From assembly GCA_945901045.1 (NCBI GenBank), contig CAMDKK010000020.1, positions 1-57,148 of the forward strand: a stretch of 57,148 bases of DNA, in the 5' to 3' direction. Made by a program: the position numbers and the translations under genes. Below the pieces are notes generated by a model that was not told the DNA's origin, ran no database searches, and saw nothing but the letters and a program-made list of their open reading frames with translations. Source of the DNA: Limnohabitans sp. Rim8. Its GTDB lineage: Bacteria; Pseudomonadota; Gammaproteobacteria; Burkholderiales; Burkholderiaceae_C. Every line of letters starts with the position of its first letter. Position 1 is the stretch's first letter. Below are positions 34,717 to 44,977 of the stretch, piece by piece.

Positions 34717-36972
34717 ATGCAACGTACTCAACTCACCCACCCCTCTCCCTTTGGCCGCGCCATGTATTCGCCATTGATTGTGAGTGCCCATGGCATGCTT
34801 TTTGGTATGACTCTGGCCGCAGCCGCAGCCGCAGCCGCACAAACCACAGCGCCAGCGGCTGAACCTGTGCAAGCGACTGGCGATGTGGAGATCAAAAGCA
34901 ACCGTGACAACGACACCGCAGTGCGTCGTGAATCCACGGCGGCCAAGATCGTGATTGGTCGCGAAGAGATCGACAAGCAGGGCGATGCCAGTCTGGGAGA
35001 AGTTCTGAAGCGGCTGCCTGGCGTCACCATCCAGGGTACACCGGGACGCGGCGGTGCTATCCGCATGCGTGGGATGGGCGGTGGCTACACCCAAATTTTG
35101 CTCGATGGGCAACGTGTTCCACCGGGTTTTTCAGTCGACAGCCTGACGCCAGAGCAGGTGGAAAAGATCGAAATCATGCGTGCGCCCACCGCAGAGACCG
35201 GTGCCCGTGCGATTGCCGGCACCATCAATATTGTGCTGCGTGAGGGGCAAAAGGCCAATCCGGACGACTTCAAACTGGGCACCAGCTTGGAGCATGGCAA
35301 GCTGTCCCAGCAAGTCAATTGGGTGCACAACCTGAAAACCGAGGGCATGAACGGCACCTTCACGCTTTCGTCTTTCGACACCCGCAAGCCTGAAGATGCG
35401 ACCACGCACACGGTTGCCACGGCGGATGCCAACGGCGCATTGCCTGCGTCTTCGTCAGACCGTGTGCGCGACACGGTCAGCTTGGGTCATCGACAAGGCA
35501 TCTATGCCAATGCCCGGCTGCAGTGGCGTGGGGAACAAGGCTCCAGCCTGGTGTTGATGCCCTTTGTGGTTTACTCGGATTACAACAGCCACGGCCGCAC
35601 CGATTTGCGGCAAATTGACACCGTGGGCGGTGTGGTCTCGAGCCGCACTGACAGCGCAATTTTGGAGACACAAAGCCGGTTTGTGATGACCCGTTTGAAT
35701 GGTCAATGGAATCGCCGCCTGAGCCCTGATGACTTGATGGAAGTGAAGTTTGGTTTGGGCCGTTCAACCTACAAATACGACTTCAATCAGGCCCCAACAG
35801 GGGGCACGGGCTTGCTGCTCAACTTGGCCGAGAACCAGAATTTCACAGACTTGTCATCGAGTTTGACCGGCAAGCTGACCCAGGTTTTGAAAAATGGCCA
35901 TCAACTGGTGAGTGGCTTGGAGTATGAAGCGGTGAACCGCGACGAGAGGGCCAACAGTTCGGTGACGGACGACATTGGCGACCTCAAAGCCAGCACCAAG
36001 CGATGGGCCATTTATACCCAGGATGAATGGAAGTTCAATGAGCAGTGGTCAGCCCATGCGGGTTTGCGTTACGAAAATATCGTGACCTCGGGCACCAGCA
36101 GCGATGGCCTGCGGCGCAACACCAGCAACGTACTTTCTCCACTGCTGCATGCCTTATGGAAACCGGTTCCCGGCAGCCGTGACCAAATTCGGATGAGTTT
36201 GACGCGCAGTTACAAAACGCCGACTTTGTACAACTTGGTGGCCTTGCCCGCTTTGTCTCGTGAGACCAACAGCCCGACACGGCCCGATCGTGTGGGCAAT
36301 CCTGATTTGCGCCCTGAGTTGGCCACGGGTATTGACTTGGCTGCCGAACGCTACTTTGAAGGTGGTGGCTTGATCAGTGCCAATGTGTTTCGACGCAACA
36401 TCTCCGATCTGATTCGGTACACGATCAATCAGCGGGCCAATCCGGCATGGGCGCCTGACCAAAACCGTTGGGTGTCGAGTCCCCAAAACGTGGGAGATGC
36501 CGTCACGCAGGGGATTGAGCTGGAAGCCAAGTTCCGTTTGAACCAATGGTGGACCGAGGCCTGGCCCGTCGATATTCGCAGCAACATGAGTTTTTTCCGA
36601 TCCCAGGTCAAGGATGTACCCGGCCCCAACAACCGGCTCGATCAGCAGCCCGACATGACTGCCAATTTGGGGGCTGACTACCGCTTTCGCAGCGCGCCCT
36701 TCACTGTGGGTGGCAACTTCAATTTCAACCCCGACTACAACATTCGCCAGAGCGACACCCAGACCTCTTACCAAGGGGCCAAAAAAGTGGTGGACGTCTA
36801 TGGCTTATGGCGCTATTCGGCAGCCACTGCATTGCGCCTGACGGTGAGCAACCTCACCCCTTCTGACTACATCACGGGATCAAGTTACATGGGCAATGGC
36901 GTGTCTGAAATCGCACGCACGACCAACCGCAATTGGCAGAACGTCACCTTGCGTTTGGAAATGAAAATTTGA
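34717..36972 (+). CDS. TonB-dependent outer-membrane receptor
   Basis: An outer-membrane receptor of about 751 residues. The signal region contains a run of Ala (FGMTLAAAAAAAAQ). A plug domain follows (IGREEIDKQGDASLGEVLKRLPGVTI, GGAIRMRGMGGGYTQILLDGQRV, INIVLREG), then a 22-strand-type barrel, with the last strand ending in VTLRLEMKI. The final residue is Ile rather than the usual aromatic. The start is uncertain among ATG 34717 and 34762. The ligand is unknown; no Fur box or siderophore gene is nearby. The hydrolase gene begins 19 bp after its stop, so the two may be co-transcribed. Confidence 0.88.
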   Translation: MQRTQLTHPSPFGRAMYSPLIVSAHGMLFGMTLAAAAAAAAQTTAPAAEPVQATGDVEIKSNRDNDTAVRRESTAAKIVIGREEIDKQGDASLGEVLKRLPGVTIQGTPGRGGAIRMRGMGGGYTQILLDGQRVPPGFSVDSLTPEQVEKIEIMRAPTAETGARAIAGTINIVLREGQKANPDDFKLGTSLEHGKLSQQVNWVHNLKTEGMNGTFTLSSFDTRKPEDATTHTVATADANGALPASSSDRVRDTVSLGHRQGIYANARLQWRGEQGSSLVLMPFVVYSDYNSHGRTDLRQIDTVGGVVSSRTDSAILETQSRFVMTRLNGQWNRRLSPDDLMEVKFGLGRSTYKYDFNQAPTGGTGLLLNLAENQNFTDLSSSLTGKLTQVLKNGHQLVSGLEYEAVNRDERANSSVTDDIGDLKASTKRWAIYTQDEWKFNEQWSAHAGLRYENIVTSGTSSDGLRRNTSNVLSPLLHALWKPVPGSRDQIRMSLTRSYKTPTLYNLVALPALSRETNSPTRPDRVGNPDLRPELATGIDLAAERYFEGGGLISANVFRRNISDLIRYTINQRANPAWAPDQNRWVSSPQNVGDAVTQGIELEAKFRLNQWWTEAWPVDIRSNMSFFRSQVKDVPGPNNRLDQQPDMTANLGADYRFRSAPFTVGGNFNFNPDYNIRQSDTQTSYQGAKKVVDVYGLWRYSAATALRLTVSNLTPSDYITGSSYMGNGVSEIARTTNRNWQNVTLRLEMKI
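34816..34839. repeat. GCCGCA x4 hexanucleotide repeat in receptor signal peptide
   Basis: Four perfect copies of GCCGCA encode the Ala run in the hydrophobic core of the signal peptide. Copy-number change would keep the frame but alter signal length. Confidence 0.85.
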
Positions 36973-36991
36973 GCATCCTTCGGAGACATTG

Positions 36992-37885
36992 ATGAACGCT
37001 AAGACTGACCGCACTCCCCTGCGCCGTGGCACCAGCGCCTGGTACGACAGCATGTACAACAACCGTGCGTTGGTGCCGGACTTCGCGGATCATTTTGCAC
37101 GCTGGCAAAGCGCGTCTGAAGCGACACGCAGTCAGCTTCAATGCACCCTGGATGTGGCTTATGGCACGGGGTTGAACGAGACGCTTGATATTTTTCCGGC
37201 TCAAAACCCCAATGCTCCGGTGGTGGTTTTTATTCACGGTGGTTACTGGCGCAGCCTGGACAAATCAGACCACTCTTTTGTGACGCCGGCATTGAACGCG
37301 ATGGGGGCTTGCGTGGTGATCGTGAACTATGCCTTGTGCCCTGGAACACAGGGCCAGGCTGTGACTGTGCCAGGTATCGGTTTGCAAATGGCCCACGCCT
37401 TGGCCTGGACACATCGGCACATTGCGGCCTACGGTGGCGACCCCCAGCGCATCACGCTGGCTGGACACTCTGCGGGTGGACATTTAGCGGCCATGTTGTT
37501 GGCCTGCGATTGGAAAGCTGTGGACAAAAAACTCCCCACGCATCTGGTTCGCAAGGCTTTGTCAATCTCGGGTTTGTTTGACCTGGCCTCGGTGCGCAAA
37601 GCGCCTTTTATTCAAGCATCATTGCATTTGACTGCCAATCAGGTGAAGATGGCCAGCCCGGCCCTGTGGGCATCGCCCAAAAAGCGTGTGTTGTACACCG
37701 TGGCCGGTGGCGATGAGAGTCCAGAGTTTTTGCGCCAGAACCGTTTGATTCACCAAACTTGGGGCCCTCGTGCGGTTCCTGTTTGTGAGGTCTTGCCGGG
37801 GCTGAACCATTTTTCGGTGCTGGGTGATTTGCTTCATTCCGGCACCCGTCTGAATGACCTGATGCGGCAGTTGATCGCCGCATAG
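36992..37885 (+). CDS. Arylformamidase-like alpha/beta hydrolase
   Basis: A cytoplasmic alpha/beta hydrolase of 297 residues, related to arylformamidases (kynurenine formamidase type). The motif is HGGYWRSLDKSDHSF near residue 77. The nucleophile Ser is in LAGHSAGGHLAAML near residue 160, and the catalytic His is probably in LPGLNHFSVL near the C-terminus. CGGAG precedes the ATG. There are no other tryptophan-degradation genes nearby, so the true substrate may be another ester or amide. The close link to the TonB receptor may be the best clue. Confidence 0.8.
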   Translation: MNAKTDRTPLRRGTSAWYDSMYNNRALVPDFADHFARWQSASEATRSQLQCTLDVAYGTGLNETLDIFPAQNPNAPVVVFIHGGYWRSLDKSDHSFVTPALNAMGACVVIVNYALCPGTQGQAVTVPGIGLQMAHALAWTHRHIAAYGGDPQRITLAGHSAGGHLAAMLLACDWKAVDKKLPTHLVRKALSISGLFDLASVRKAPFIQASLHLTANQVKMASPALWASPKKRVLYTVAGGDESPEFLRQNRLIHQTWGPRAVPVCEVLPGLNHFSVLGDLLHSGTRLNDLMRQLIAA

Positions 37886-37985
37886 GTCTTTTCACAAGGG
37901 CTTCAGGTCCATTGAGATGTTTGATCAAATCTACTGAGAATCCCTTGGGGCCGATGCTGACCGGGCCTTATGTGATTTTTTATTT

Positions 37986-39191
37986 TCAGGCGGGTAAAAA
38001 CCGCTCGACCAGCAAACTCCAATAAGCCGATCCGATGGCCACGTTGCCATCGTTGAAATCGTAGCCCGGATTGTGCACCATGCAGGCACCATGTCCGTCG
38101 CCGCTGCCGTCGCCATTGCCAATCAGCAAGTAGCAACCGGGGACTTTCTCGAGCATGAAGGCAAAGTCTTCGCTGCCCGTCACAGCGCGCCCTTGGCGGG
38201 TGACGTTGGCGGCGCCAACGAGTTCTTCGCCCACATCACGGGCAAAGTCGGTTTCGGCCAAAGTGTTGACCAGCACAGCATAGCCACGCTGGTAATCGAT
38301 GTGCGCTTTGACGCCATAACTTTGGGCTTGGGCGTGCACCAGTTCCTTGATGCGTACTTCCAGCAGTTCACGCACTTCGCGGTTGAGCGAGCGCACGCTC
38401 AGCTTCAGGGTGCAGGTTTGTGGAATCACATTGTTGGCCATGCCGGCATTGAAGGCGCCCACGGTGATGATGGCCATCTCCAAGGGGTCGACGTTACGCG
38501 ACACAATGGTCTGCAAGCCCATCACAATCGCTGAGCCTGCCACGATGGAGTCAGCCGCTTTGTGCGGCATCGCGCCGTGACCGCCAAACCCTTCGAGCAT
38601 GATGGTCACATTGTCAGAAGACGCCATGGCCGAGCCATCACGAAACACCAGTTGGCCTTGCGGGTGGCTGGGCATGTTGTGCATGGCAAAAATGGCGTTG
38701 CAGGGGTATTTGGTGAACAAGCCGTCTTCCATCATTTTGACGGCGCCGCCCAGGCCTTCTTCGGCAGGTTGAAAAATCAAATTCACTGTGCCCGAGAACT
38801 GGCCTTTTTGCGCAATGTGTTTGGCGGCGGACAGCAGCATGGCGGTGTGCCCGTCGTGACCACAGGCATGCATGATGCCGGTGTTGCAACTGGCGTAGGG
38901 CAGACCCGTGGCCTCGTCGATGGGCAGCGCGTCCATGTCGGCGCGGATGCCAATGGACTTGCTGCCTGAGCCGCGTTTCAATTGGCCCACCAAGCCGGTA
39001 CCGCCCAGGCCCCGCTCGACCTGGTAGCCCCATGCGGTGAGTTGTTCGGCCACCAGATCACTGGTGCGGTATTCCTTGTAGCCCATCTCGGGGTGCTTGT
39101 GGATATCACGGCGCACAGCAATGAATTCATCGGCTTGGCTTTGCAGTGCCTGGATTTTGTCGTGCACAAAAGATTCACGTGGGGCGTTCAT
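37986..39191 (-). CDS. M20-family amidohydrolase (hippuricase/aminoacylase-like)
   Basis: A 401-residue metal-dependent amidohydrolase. Conserved motifs are RRDIHKHPEMGYKEYRTSDLV, IRADMDALPI, HACGHDGHTAMLLSAAKH, QPAEEGLGGAVKMMEDGL and TGSEDFAFML. The Cys and His/Glu residues of these motifs are the metal ligands of this subgroup, which splits N-acyl amino acids or hippurate. No signal peptide is present. The ATG at 39191 is preceded by AAGG. The earlier in-frame ATG at 39242 adds unconserved sequence and is rejected. Confidence 0.92.
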   Translation of the reverse strand: MNAPRESFVHDKIQALQSQADEFIAVRRDIHKHPEMGYKEYRTSDLVAEQLTAWGYQVERGLGGTGLVGQLKRGSGSKSIGIRADMDALPIDEATGLPYASCNTGIMHACGHDGHTAMLLSAAKHIAQKGQFSGTVNLIFQPAEEGLGGAVKMMEDGLFTKYPCNAIFAMHNMPSHPQGQLVFRDGSAMASSDNVTIMLEGFGGHGAMPHKAADSIVAGSAIVMGLQTIVSRNVDPLEMAIITVGAFNAGMANNVIPQTCTLKLSVRSLNREVRELLEVRIKELVHAQAQSYGVKAHIDYQRGYAVLVNTLAETDFARDVGEELVGAANVTRQGRAVTGSEDFAFMLEKVPGCYLLIGNGDGSGDGHGACMVHNPGYDFNDGNVAIGSAYWSLLVERFLPA

Positions 39192-39317
39192 GGTGGAGCC
39201 TTTTAGAGAGTCATAAAAGTGCCAGATTAAACGATTTGGCACAGAACGGAAAGAGGGGCTGACCCTGACTTTTTGGGGTCCTGCACAGGTATGCTTGAGG
39301 CGTTGAAGGAAATCTCA

Positions 39318-40049
39318 ATGCAAGAATGGATATACCCGCTGTGTGTGGTGGGCTTGGGCTACACAGTGCTGGGTTTGACTGGCTTTGGATCGGCCTTGGT
39401 CATTGTGCCGCTGCTGGCGTGGCGCTGGCCTTTGCCCGAGGTGGTGGCACTGACCTTGCTGATGGACGTGCCCGCCTCGATGTTCCACAGCGGATTGAAT
39501 TGGCGCCAAGTGCAGTGGGCAGAATTGATTCGCCTGCTGCCGGGCTTGGTCGTGGGCAGCTTGCTGGGCCTGTGGCTCACGCATGAAGTGCACTCCAACT
39601 GGCCCTTGCTGGTGTTGGGTGTGTATGTGGCTCTGGTGGGTTTGAATGCCTTGCGTCAGCCTTCGGCAGCGCGAGCCCCGGTGGCACCTTTTTGGGCCTA
39701 CGGCGTGGGCACGGCGGTCGGTGTGGTGGAGATGATGTTTGGCACCGCAGGCCCCTTGGTGGTGGCCTGGCTGTCACGCCGGGTACCTGACATTCAGGCC
39801 ATGCGGGCCAGCACACCCATGATCATCACTGTGGCTGCCAGCACGGTATTGTTTGGCTTGGCGTGGGACGGCCGTTTGTCCAGCCCCGAACTGTGGTCGC
39901 GTTGGCTGGTGTTGGTGATGATGGCGATGGGTGGCATCTGGCTGGGTCACCGCTTGGCGCACCGCGTGCCGGTAGCTCGCCTGCGGCAAATCATTTGCGG
40001 CCTGTTGGTGGTCAGCGGCGGGATGCTGGCGCTGAATGCGTTGCAGTGA
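39318..40049 (+). CDS. TauE/SafE-family membrane exporter
   Basis: An inner-membrane protein of 243 residues with about seven or eight helices and the Gly-rich repeat features of the family (LGLTGFGSALVIVPLL near the N-terminus, GVVEMMFGTAGPLVVAWL in the second half). Members are proposed to move sulfite, sulfoacetate or other organosulfur anions, but the substrate here is unknown. AAGGA lies 7 nt before the ATG at 39318. Its stop abuts that of convergent guaC. Confidence 0.85.
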   Translation: MQEWIYPLCVVGLGYTVLGLTGFGSALVIVPLLAWRWPLPEVVALTLLMDVPASMFHSGLNWRQVQWAELIRLLPGLVVGSLLGLWLTHEVHSNWPLLVLGVYVALVGLNALRQPSAARAPVAPFWAYGVGTAVGVVEMMFGTAGPLVVAWLSRRVPDIQAMRASTPMIITVAASTVLFGLAWDGRLSSPELWSRWLVLVMMAMGGIWLGHRLAHRVPVARLRQIICGLLVVSGGMLALNALQ

Positions 40050-41027
40050 TCACATCAGCAAATGTTCACCCGCGTTGTCGCCGCCCAGCGTCACGTAGTT
40101 CACTTTGCGGATGTCCATTAATTTTTTGCCACCTGAATAGCTGATGGAGCTTTGCACGTCTTGCTCCATCTCAATCAAGGTGTTGGCGAGCTGGCCTTTG
40201 ATGGGCTCAAGGATGCGTTTGCCTTCAACGTGCTTGTATTCGCCTTTGTTAAAGTCCGAGGCCGAGCCGTAATACTCTTTGAACACTTCGCCATCGACCT
40301 CGACGGTCTTGCCGGGCGACTCTTCATGACCTGCAAACAGCGAACCGATCATGACCATGCTGGCACCAAAGCGGATGCTCTTGGCGATGTCGCCATGGTT
40401 GCGAATGCCGCCGTCGGCAATGATGGGTTTAGTGGCCACGCGGGCACACCATTTGAGGGCTGAAAGTTGCCAACCCCCCGTACCAAAACCTGTTTTGAGT
40501 TTGGTGATGCAGACTTTGCCAGGGCCTACGCCGACTTTGGTTGCATCGGCGCCCCAGTTTTCCAGGTCAATCACCGCTTCAGGCGTCGCCACGTTGCCTG
40601 CGATCACAAAGCTCGTGGGCAATTTGTCCTTGATATAGGCAATCATGTCGCGCACGCTGTCGGCATGCCCGTGCGCGATATCGATGGTGATGAACTCGGG
40701 CGCGAGGTTTTCAGCGGCGAGTTGATCAACCGCGGCGCGGTCAGGGGCTTTGACACCCAAGGAGATGGAGGCGTAAACGCCTTGGCTGTGCATGTCGCGG
40801 ACAAATTGGACATTGTCCAAATCGAAGCGGTGCATCACATAAAAGTAATTGTTTTTCGCCATCCACAAACAGATCTTCTCATCGACGACTGTTTTCATGT
40901 TGGCCGGCACCACAGGCAAGCGGAACTTGTGGCCACCGAGTTCGACGCTGGCGTCGCATTCTGAACGGCTTTCCACCCGGCACTTGCGGGGCAGTAACAA
41001 GATGTTGTCGTAATCAAAAATTTCCAT
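40050..41027 (-). CDS. guaC: GMP reductase
   Basis: A 325-residue enzyme of the IMPDH/GMPR barrel family that reduces GMP to IMP with NADPH and so links guanine to adenine nucleotide pools. It has [16 protein letters not shown] at the start, the catalytic Cys loop [53 protein letters not shown] and a flap region EYYGSASDF. No CBS domains are present, which separates it from IMP dehydrogenase. Its length and loop resemble the GuaC2 type known from Bacillus. The start ATG at 41027 has no strong Shine-Dalgarno sequence. It may work with the purine importer elsewhere in this window. Confidence 0.93.
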   Translation of the reverse strand: MEIFDYDNILLLPRKCRVESRSECDASVELGGHKFRLPVVPANMKTVVDEKICLWMAKNNYFYVMHRFDLDNVQFVRDMHSQGVYASISLGVKAPDRAAVDQLAAENLAPEFITIDIAHGHADSVRDMIAYIKDKLPTSFVIAGNVATPEAVIDLENWGADATKVGVGPGKVCITKLKTGFGTGGWQLSALKWCARVATKPIIADGGIRNHGDIAKSIRFGASMVMIGSLFAGHEESPGKTVEVDGEVFKEYYGSASDFNKGEYKHVEGKRILEPIKGQLANTLIEMEQDVQSSISYSGGKKLMDIRKVNYVTLGGDNAGEHLLM

Positions 41028-41096
41028 GAAAAACCAAGCTCCAAAAAGGATCGTTAACTGAACGAATGAGCGCTTGGCTTGGCCGGTTTTTTGGCG

Positions 41097-41130
41097 AAAA
41101 AAAACCGGGCGCAAAGATCTTGGGCCCGGT
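41097..41130 (-). terminator. Rho-independent terminator after MFS gene
   Basis: Read on the minus strand, ACCGGGC (plus 41124-41130) pairs with GCCCGGT (plus 41104-41110), followed by a run of eight T residues. It lies 18 bp after the MFS stop and insulates guaC. Confidence 0.88.
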
Positions 41131-41147
41131 GACTGATTCTACCCGCA

Positions 41148-42377
41148 TTACCTGACAGGTTTTGTTGCCCAAATAAAGGTGAGCGATCCCAAAGCTGACA
41201 ACAAGGCCAAAATGGTAAAGCCCAGTTGGTAATCGCCTGTCAAGTCGGCCATCACGCCGGCGATCATGGGGCCGCCAATTTGACCCATAGCAATGATGGC
41301 GGCAGACAAGCCCAGAATCATGCCGATGGCATTGCGCCCAAAATAATCAGCCCGAATCGCCTGCATGAAAGGGCCGCGCAGGCCCCATGCGATCCCATGC
41401 AGCACGGCAAAGCCCATCAACATGGGCATGCTGATGGCGAAAGTCAAACACACCATGCCCAAGGCGTGCGCCATCATGCACAAAGCAGCGACTTTCCTCT
41501 TTTCAAACCGGTCGCCCAAGGCGGCACCGATCAAGACCCCGCCCACTTGGAAGCAGGTCATCACCAGTATCACCCAGCTTGCCGTGGACACCGAGTAGCC
41601 CAGACCTTCTTTCATGTGCGTAATCGCATGCACATTGATGGCTGAAACCACCAGCAAAGCCAGGCCGTGACCAATGGCTAAAAGCCAAAAAGCCCGCGTG
41701 CGCAAGGCCTGTTTGACGGTGAATTCAATGGGAGGTTCGACGGTAAGCTGACCAGTCTGCGCATGCGCTTGGAGGCGCGCGGGGTCCAAGCCGTCCACAT
41801 GCTCGCCGTGGTCTTCTGGGCGACGCCGAATCATTTTTGCAAGAGGTAGCCCAACGCACAGAACGAAGATACCCGTCCCAATGGATGTATTCCGCCAGCC
41901 CCAGTATTCCATCGACCAGGCCATGGATGGAACGGCCAATCCCCCCATGGCCAGGCCCAAACTCATCAAAGACAAGGCTCTGGCACGGAATTTTTCAAAC
42001 CAATGCACAAGCGCAACAGACAAGGGGAAATAGCCACCTAAACTGGCGCCAATGGCCATCAAAATAGCGCTCAAATAGAAAATACCCACGGTCTGCACCT
42101 GACTGAGCATCAACAGACCGGCACTGAACATGATCATGCCCCAGCGGACCATCAGTTGGGGGCCAATGCGGTCCATCACCCAACCCAGCAAGGGGCCAAT
42201 GATGGCCGATTCAACTGATTGCAAAGCTGCCGCGCCAGAAAGGGTGGTTTTGCTCCAGCCCATCTCTTCAGACAGGATGGCAATGTACAAGCCCATGGCC
42301 TGCGTCAGAAAGGCGGCCAGCAAAAACTGTATCCCGAAAGCGGCGCCCACCATCCGCCAACCGTAAAATAGTTTCAT
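41148..42377 (-). CDS. MFS transporter (monocarboxylate/OFA-like)
   Basis: A 12-helix major facilitator transporter of 409 residues. The start MKLFYGWRMVGAAFGIQFLL and the loop GPLLGWVMDRIGPQLMVRWG are typical of monocarboxylate/oxalate-formate-type MFS carriers. A central cytoplasmic loop (IRRRPEDHGEHVDGLDPARLQ) separates the two halves. The likely cargo is a small organic acid, but this rests only on family resemblance. It is divergent from the helicase gene and ends at a strong terminator. Confidence 0.85.
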   Translation of the reverse strand: MKLFYGWRMVGAAFGIQFLLAAFLTQAMGLYIAILSEEMGWSKTTLSGAAALQSVESAIIGPLLGWVMDRIGPQLMVRWGMIMFSAGLLMLSQVQTVGIFYLSAILMAIGASLGGYFPLSVALVHWFEKFRARALSLMSLGLAMGGLAVPSMAWSMEYWGWRNTSIGTGIFVLCVGLPLAKMIRRRPEDHGEHVDGLDPARLQAHAQTGQLTVEPPIEFTVKQALRTRAFWLLAIGHGLALLVVSAINVHAITHMKEGLGYSVSTASWVILVMTCFQVGGVLIGAALGDRFEKRKVAALCMMAHALGMVCLTFAISMPMLMGFAVLHGIAWGLRGPFMQAIRADYFGRNAIGMILGLSAAIIAMGQIGGPMIAGVMADLTGDYQLGFTILALLSALGSLTFIWATKPVR

Positions 42378-42535
42378 GCGGGTTCAGACCTGGAAGAGCA
42401 GAGAAAAAAGCAAAATAGGACCCAAAAAGGGGGCGTTGAGACGCCTTGGTCGATAAATTGAGTTTGATCTTGACACAAGTCGCTGATGATTCGTGTCCCT
42501 GAGTCGACCTTTGGCGATGTTTCTACAATCACCCT

Positions 42536-44941
42536 ATGCCCTCAGAATTCACAACGAACGCTTTTTCAACGTCCCATGCCTTTCAGCCCCCTCTGCTGCA
42601 TAACTTGAATGAGGAGCAGTTGCGTGCAGTGACTTTGCCCGCCGAGCCGGCGCTCATTCTGGCGGGAGCAGGCTCTGGCAAGACCAAGGTGCTGACCACG
42701 CGCATTGCCTGGTTGTTGCAAACCTCGCAAGTCTCGCCCGGTGGTATTTTGGCCGTGACCTTCACGAACAAGGCCGCCAAAGAAATGAAGTTGCGCCTGC
42801 AGTCCATGCTGCCGGTGAACGTGAATGCCATGTGGATAGGCACCTTTCATGGTTTGTGCAATCGCTTCTTGCGAGCGCATTACAAGCTGGCGAACTTACC
42901 GCAGACCTTTCAAATTCTGGACACACAAGACCAGTTGTCAGCCGTCAAGCGTTTGTGCAAGCAGTTCAATGTCGATGAAGAGCGTTTCCCGCCCAAACAG
43001 GTGCAGTACTTTATTTCGGGGTGCAAAGAAGAGGGGAGTCGCCCACATGATGTGATGGTGCGAGACGATGAAACCCGCAAGAAAGTGGAGCTGTATGCGC
43101 TCTACGAAGAGCAATGCCAACGCGAAGGCGTGGTGGATTTTGGTGAGTTGATGCTGCGCTCTTATGAACTTTTGCGTGACAACGAACCCGTGCGCTCCCA
43201 TTACCGTGCCCGTTTTAAACATCTCATGATCGATGAGTTTCAAGACACCAACAAACTGCAATACGCCTGGATAAAGATGGTCACGGGCATGCCTTCAGAG
43301 GGCGGTGGCGCGGTGTTGGCGGTGGGCGACGATGACCAAAGTATTTACGCATTCCGTGGCGCCCGTGTGGGCAATATGGCGGACTTTGTGCGCGAGTTCG
43401 GGGTTCGTCATCAGATCAAGCTGGAGCAGAACTACCGCAGCTACAGCCATATTTTGGATTCGGCCAATGCGTTGATCAGCCACAATAAAAACCGCTTGGG
43501 CAAAAACCTGCGCACCACCCAAGGCGCTGGCGAGCCGGTCCGGATGTACGAATCCACCAGCGATTTTGCTGAGGCGCAATGGTTGGTCGATGAGATGCGA
43601 CAGCTCGTCAAGGGTGATGGGTACAGCCGCAAAGAGATAGCTGTTCTGTACCGCAGTAACGCACAAAGTCGGGTGATGGAAACCGCCTTGTTCAATGCCG
43701 CTGTGCCCTACCGGGTCTACGGTGGATTGCGGTTTTTTGAACGTGCCGAAATCAAGCACGCATTGGCGTATTTGCGCTTGATTGAAAACGCCAACGATGA
43801 CACCAGTTTTTTACGGGTGGTGAATTTTCCGCCACGCGGTATGGGTGCCCGGACCATCGAGCAGTTGCAGGACATTGCCCGCACCTCGGGTTGCTCGCTG
43901 CACGACGCCGTCAGCGCCGCTACGGGCAAGGCCGGTGCCAACCTGGGCGGCTTTGTCGCCATGCTCGATGTGATGCGCGAGCAGATTGCTGGCATGACTT
44001 TGCGCAAAATCATTGAATTGCTGTTGGATAAAACCGGCTTGGTGGCGCACTACCGTGCTGACAAAGACGGTGCCGACCGGGTAGAAAACTTGGAAGAACT
44101 GGTCAACGCTGCAGAGAGTTTTGTCACCCAAGAAGGTTTTGGTCGCGATGCAGTGGCGATGACCGATAAGTCGGGCATGGAGGGAGCAGGCTTAAGCCAA
44201 AGCCCCGTCAGCCAAGGCTTGAGTGCAGAGCCTGGGGCATCGGAGATCGATCCTGCCCCGGGCTTTGAAGAAACTGGCGAAGTCATGTCGCCCTTGGCTG
44301 CTTTCTTGACTCACGCAGCACTGGAGGCCGGAGACAATCAGGCGCAGGCGGGCGAAGATGCTGTGCAATTGATGACGGTGCACGCCAGCAAAGGACTGGA
44401 ATTTGATGCCGTTTTTATCACGGGTCTCGAAGAAGGTTTGTTTCCACACGAAAACGCTATGAACGATTACGACGGCCTCGAAGAAGAGCGCCGACTGATG
44501 TATGTGGCGATCACACGGGCGCGTAAACGCTTGTACATCAGCCATTCACAAACCCGCATGCTGCACGGTCAGACCCGTTACAACGTCAAGAGCAGATTTT
44601 TGGATGAATTGCCAGATGCCTGCCTGAAATGGATTACTCCCAAGAATGGCGCTTTCTCAAGCGGATTGGGTGGCGGCTGGACGAGTCCCGCGCAAGCCAA
44701 ACCTGCATGGGGCCACAGCAGTCTGAGCAGTGACACCTTCAAGAGTCCGCCAGTGCCTGTGCAAAAGTCAGAGCCTGAACACGGTATCAAGTCAGGCATG
44801 AATGTCTTTCATAACAAGTTTGGTGAAGGTAAAGTGCAAGCTGTGGAGGGGCAAGGCGCGGATGCTCGGGCGCAAGTTAATTTTCCTCGGCATGGGGTCA
44901 AGTGGCTCGCCTTGTCGGTTGCCAAACTCACACCCGTTTGA
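42536..44941 (+). CDS. uvrD: UvrD/Rep-family DNA helicase
   Basis: A superfamily 1A 3'-5' DNA helicase of 801 residues for repair and replication restart. Motifs are LNEEQLRAV (Q), LAGAGSGKTKVLTTRI (I), AVTFTNKAAKEMK (Ia), MIDEFQDTN (II), VGDDDQSIYAFRGA (III), QNYRS (IV), TVHASKGLEFDAVFI (V) and MYVAITRARKRL (VI). A C-terminal Tudor-like region (GMNVFHNKFGEGKVQAVEG ... VAKLTPV) is the part that binds RNA polymerase in UvrD/PcrA. A family-variable insert lies near residues 545-600. A TACAAT box ends 6 bases before the ATG, so the mRNA may be leaderless. Confidence 0.92.
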   Translation: MPSEFTTNAFSTSHAFQPPLLHNLNEEQLRAVTLPAEPALILAGAGSGKTKVLTTRIAWLLQTSQVSPGGILAVTFTNKAAKEMKLRLQSMLPVNVNAMWIGTFHGLCNRFLRAHYKLANLPQTFQILDTQDQLSAVKRLCKQFNVDEERFPPKQVQYFISGCKEEGSRPHDVMVRDDETRKKVELYALYEEQCQREGVVDFGELMLRSYELLRDNEPVRSHYRARFKHLMIDEFQDTNKLQYAWIKMVTGMPSEGGGAVLAVGDDDQSIYAFRGARVGNMADFVREFGVRHQIKLEQNYRSYSHILDSANALISHNKNRLGKNLRTTQGAGEPVRMYESTSDFAEAQWLVDEMRQLVKGDGYSRKEIAVLYRSNAQSRVMETALFNAAVPYRVYGGLRFFERAEIKHALAYLRLIENANDDTSFLRVVNFPPRGMGARTIEQLQDIARTSGCSLHDAVSAATGKAGANLGGFVAMLDVMREQIAGMTLRKIIELLLDKTGLVAHYRADKDGADRVENLEELVNAAESFVTQEGFGRDAVAMTDKSGMEGAGLSQSPVSQGLSAEPGASEIDPAPGFEETGEVMSPLAAFLTHAALEAGDNQAQAGEDAVQLMTVHASKGLEFDAVFITGLEEGLFPHENAMNDYDGLEEERRLMYVAITRARKRLYISHSQTRMLHGQTRYNVKSRFLDELPDACLKWITPKNGAFSSGLGGGWTSPAQAKPAWGHSSLSSDTFKSPPVPVQKSEPEHGIKSGMNVFHNKFGEGKVQAVEGQGADARAQVNFPRHGVKWLALSVAKLTPV

Positions 44942-44977
44942 TTCGGGCTCCCATTTTTTTATTCAAGAAAGAACACC

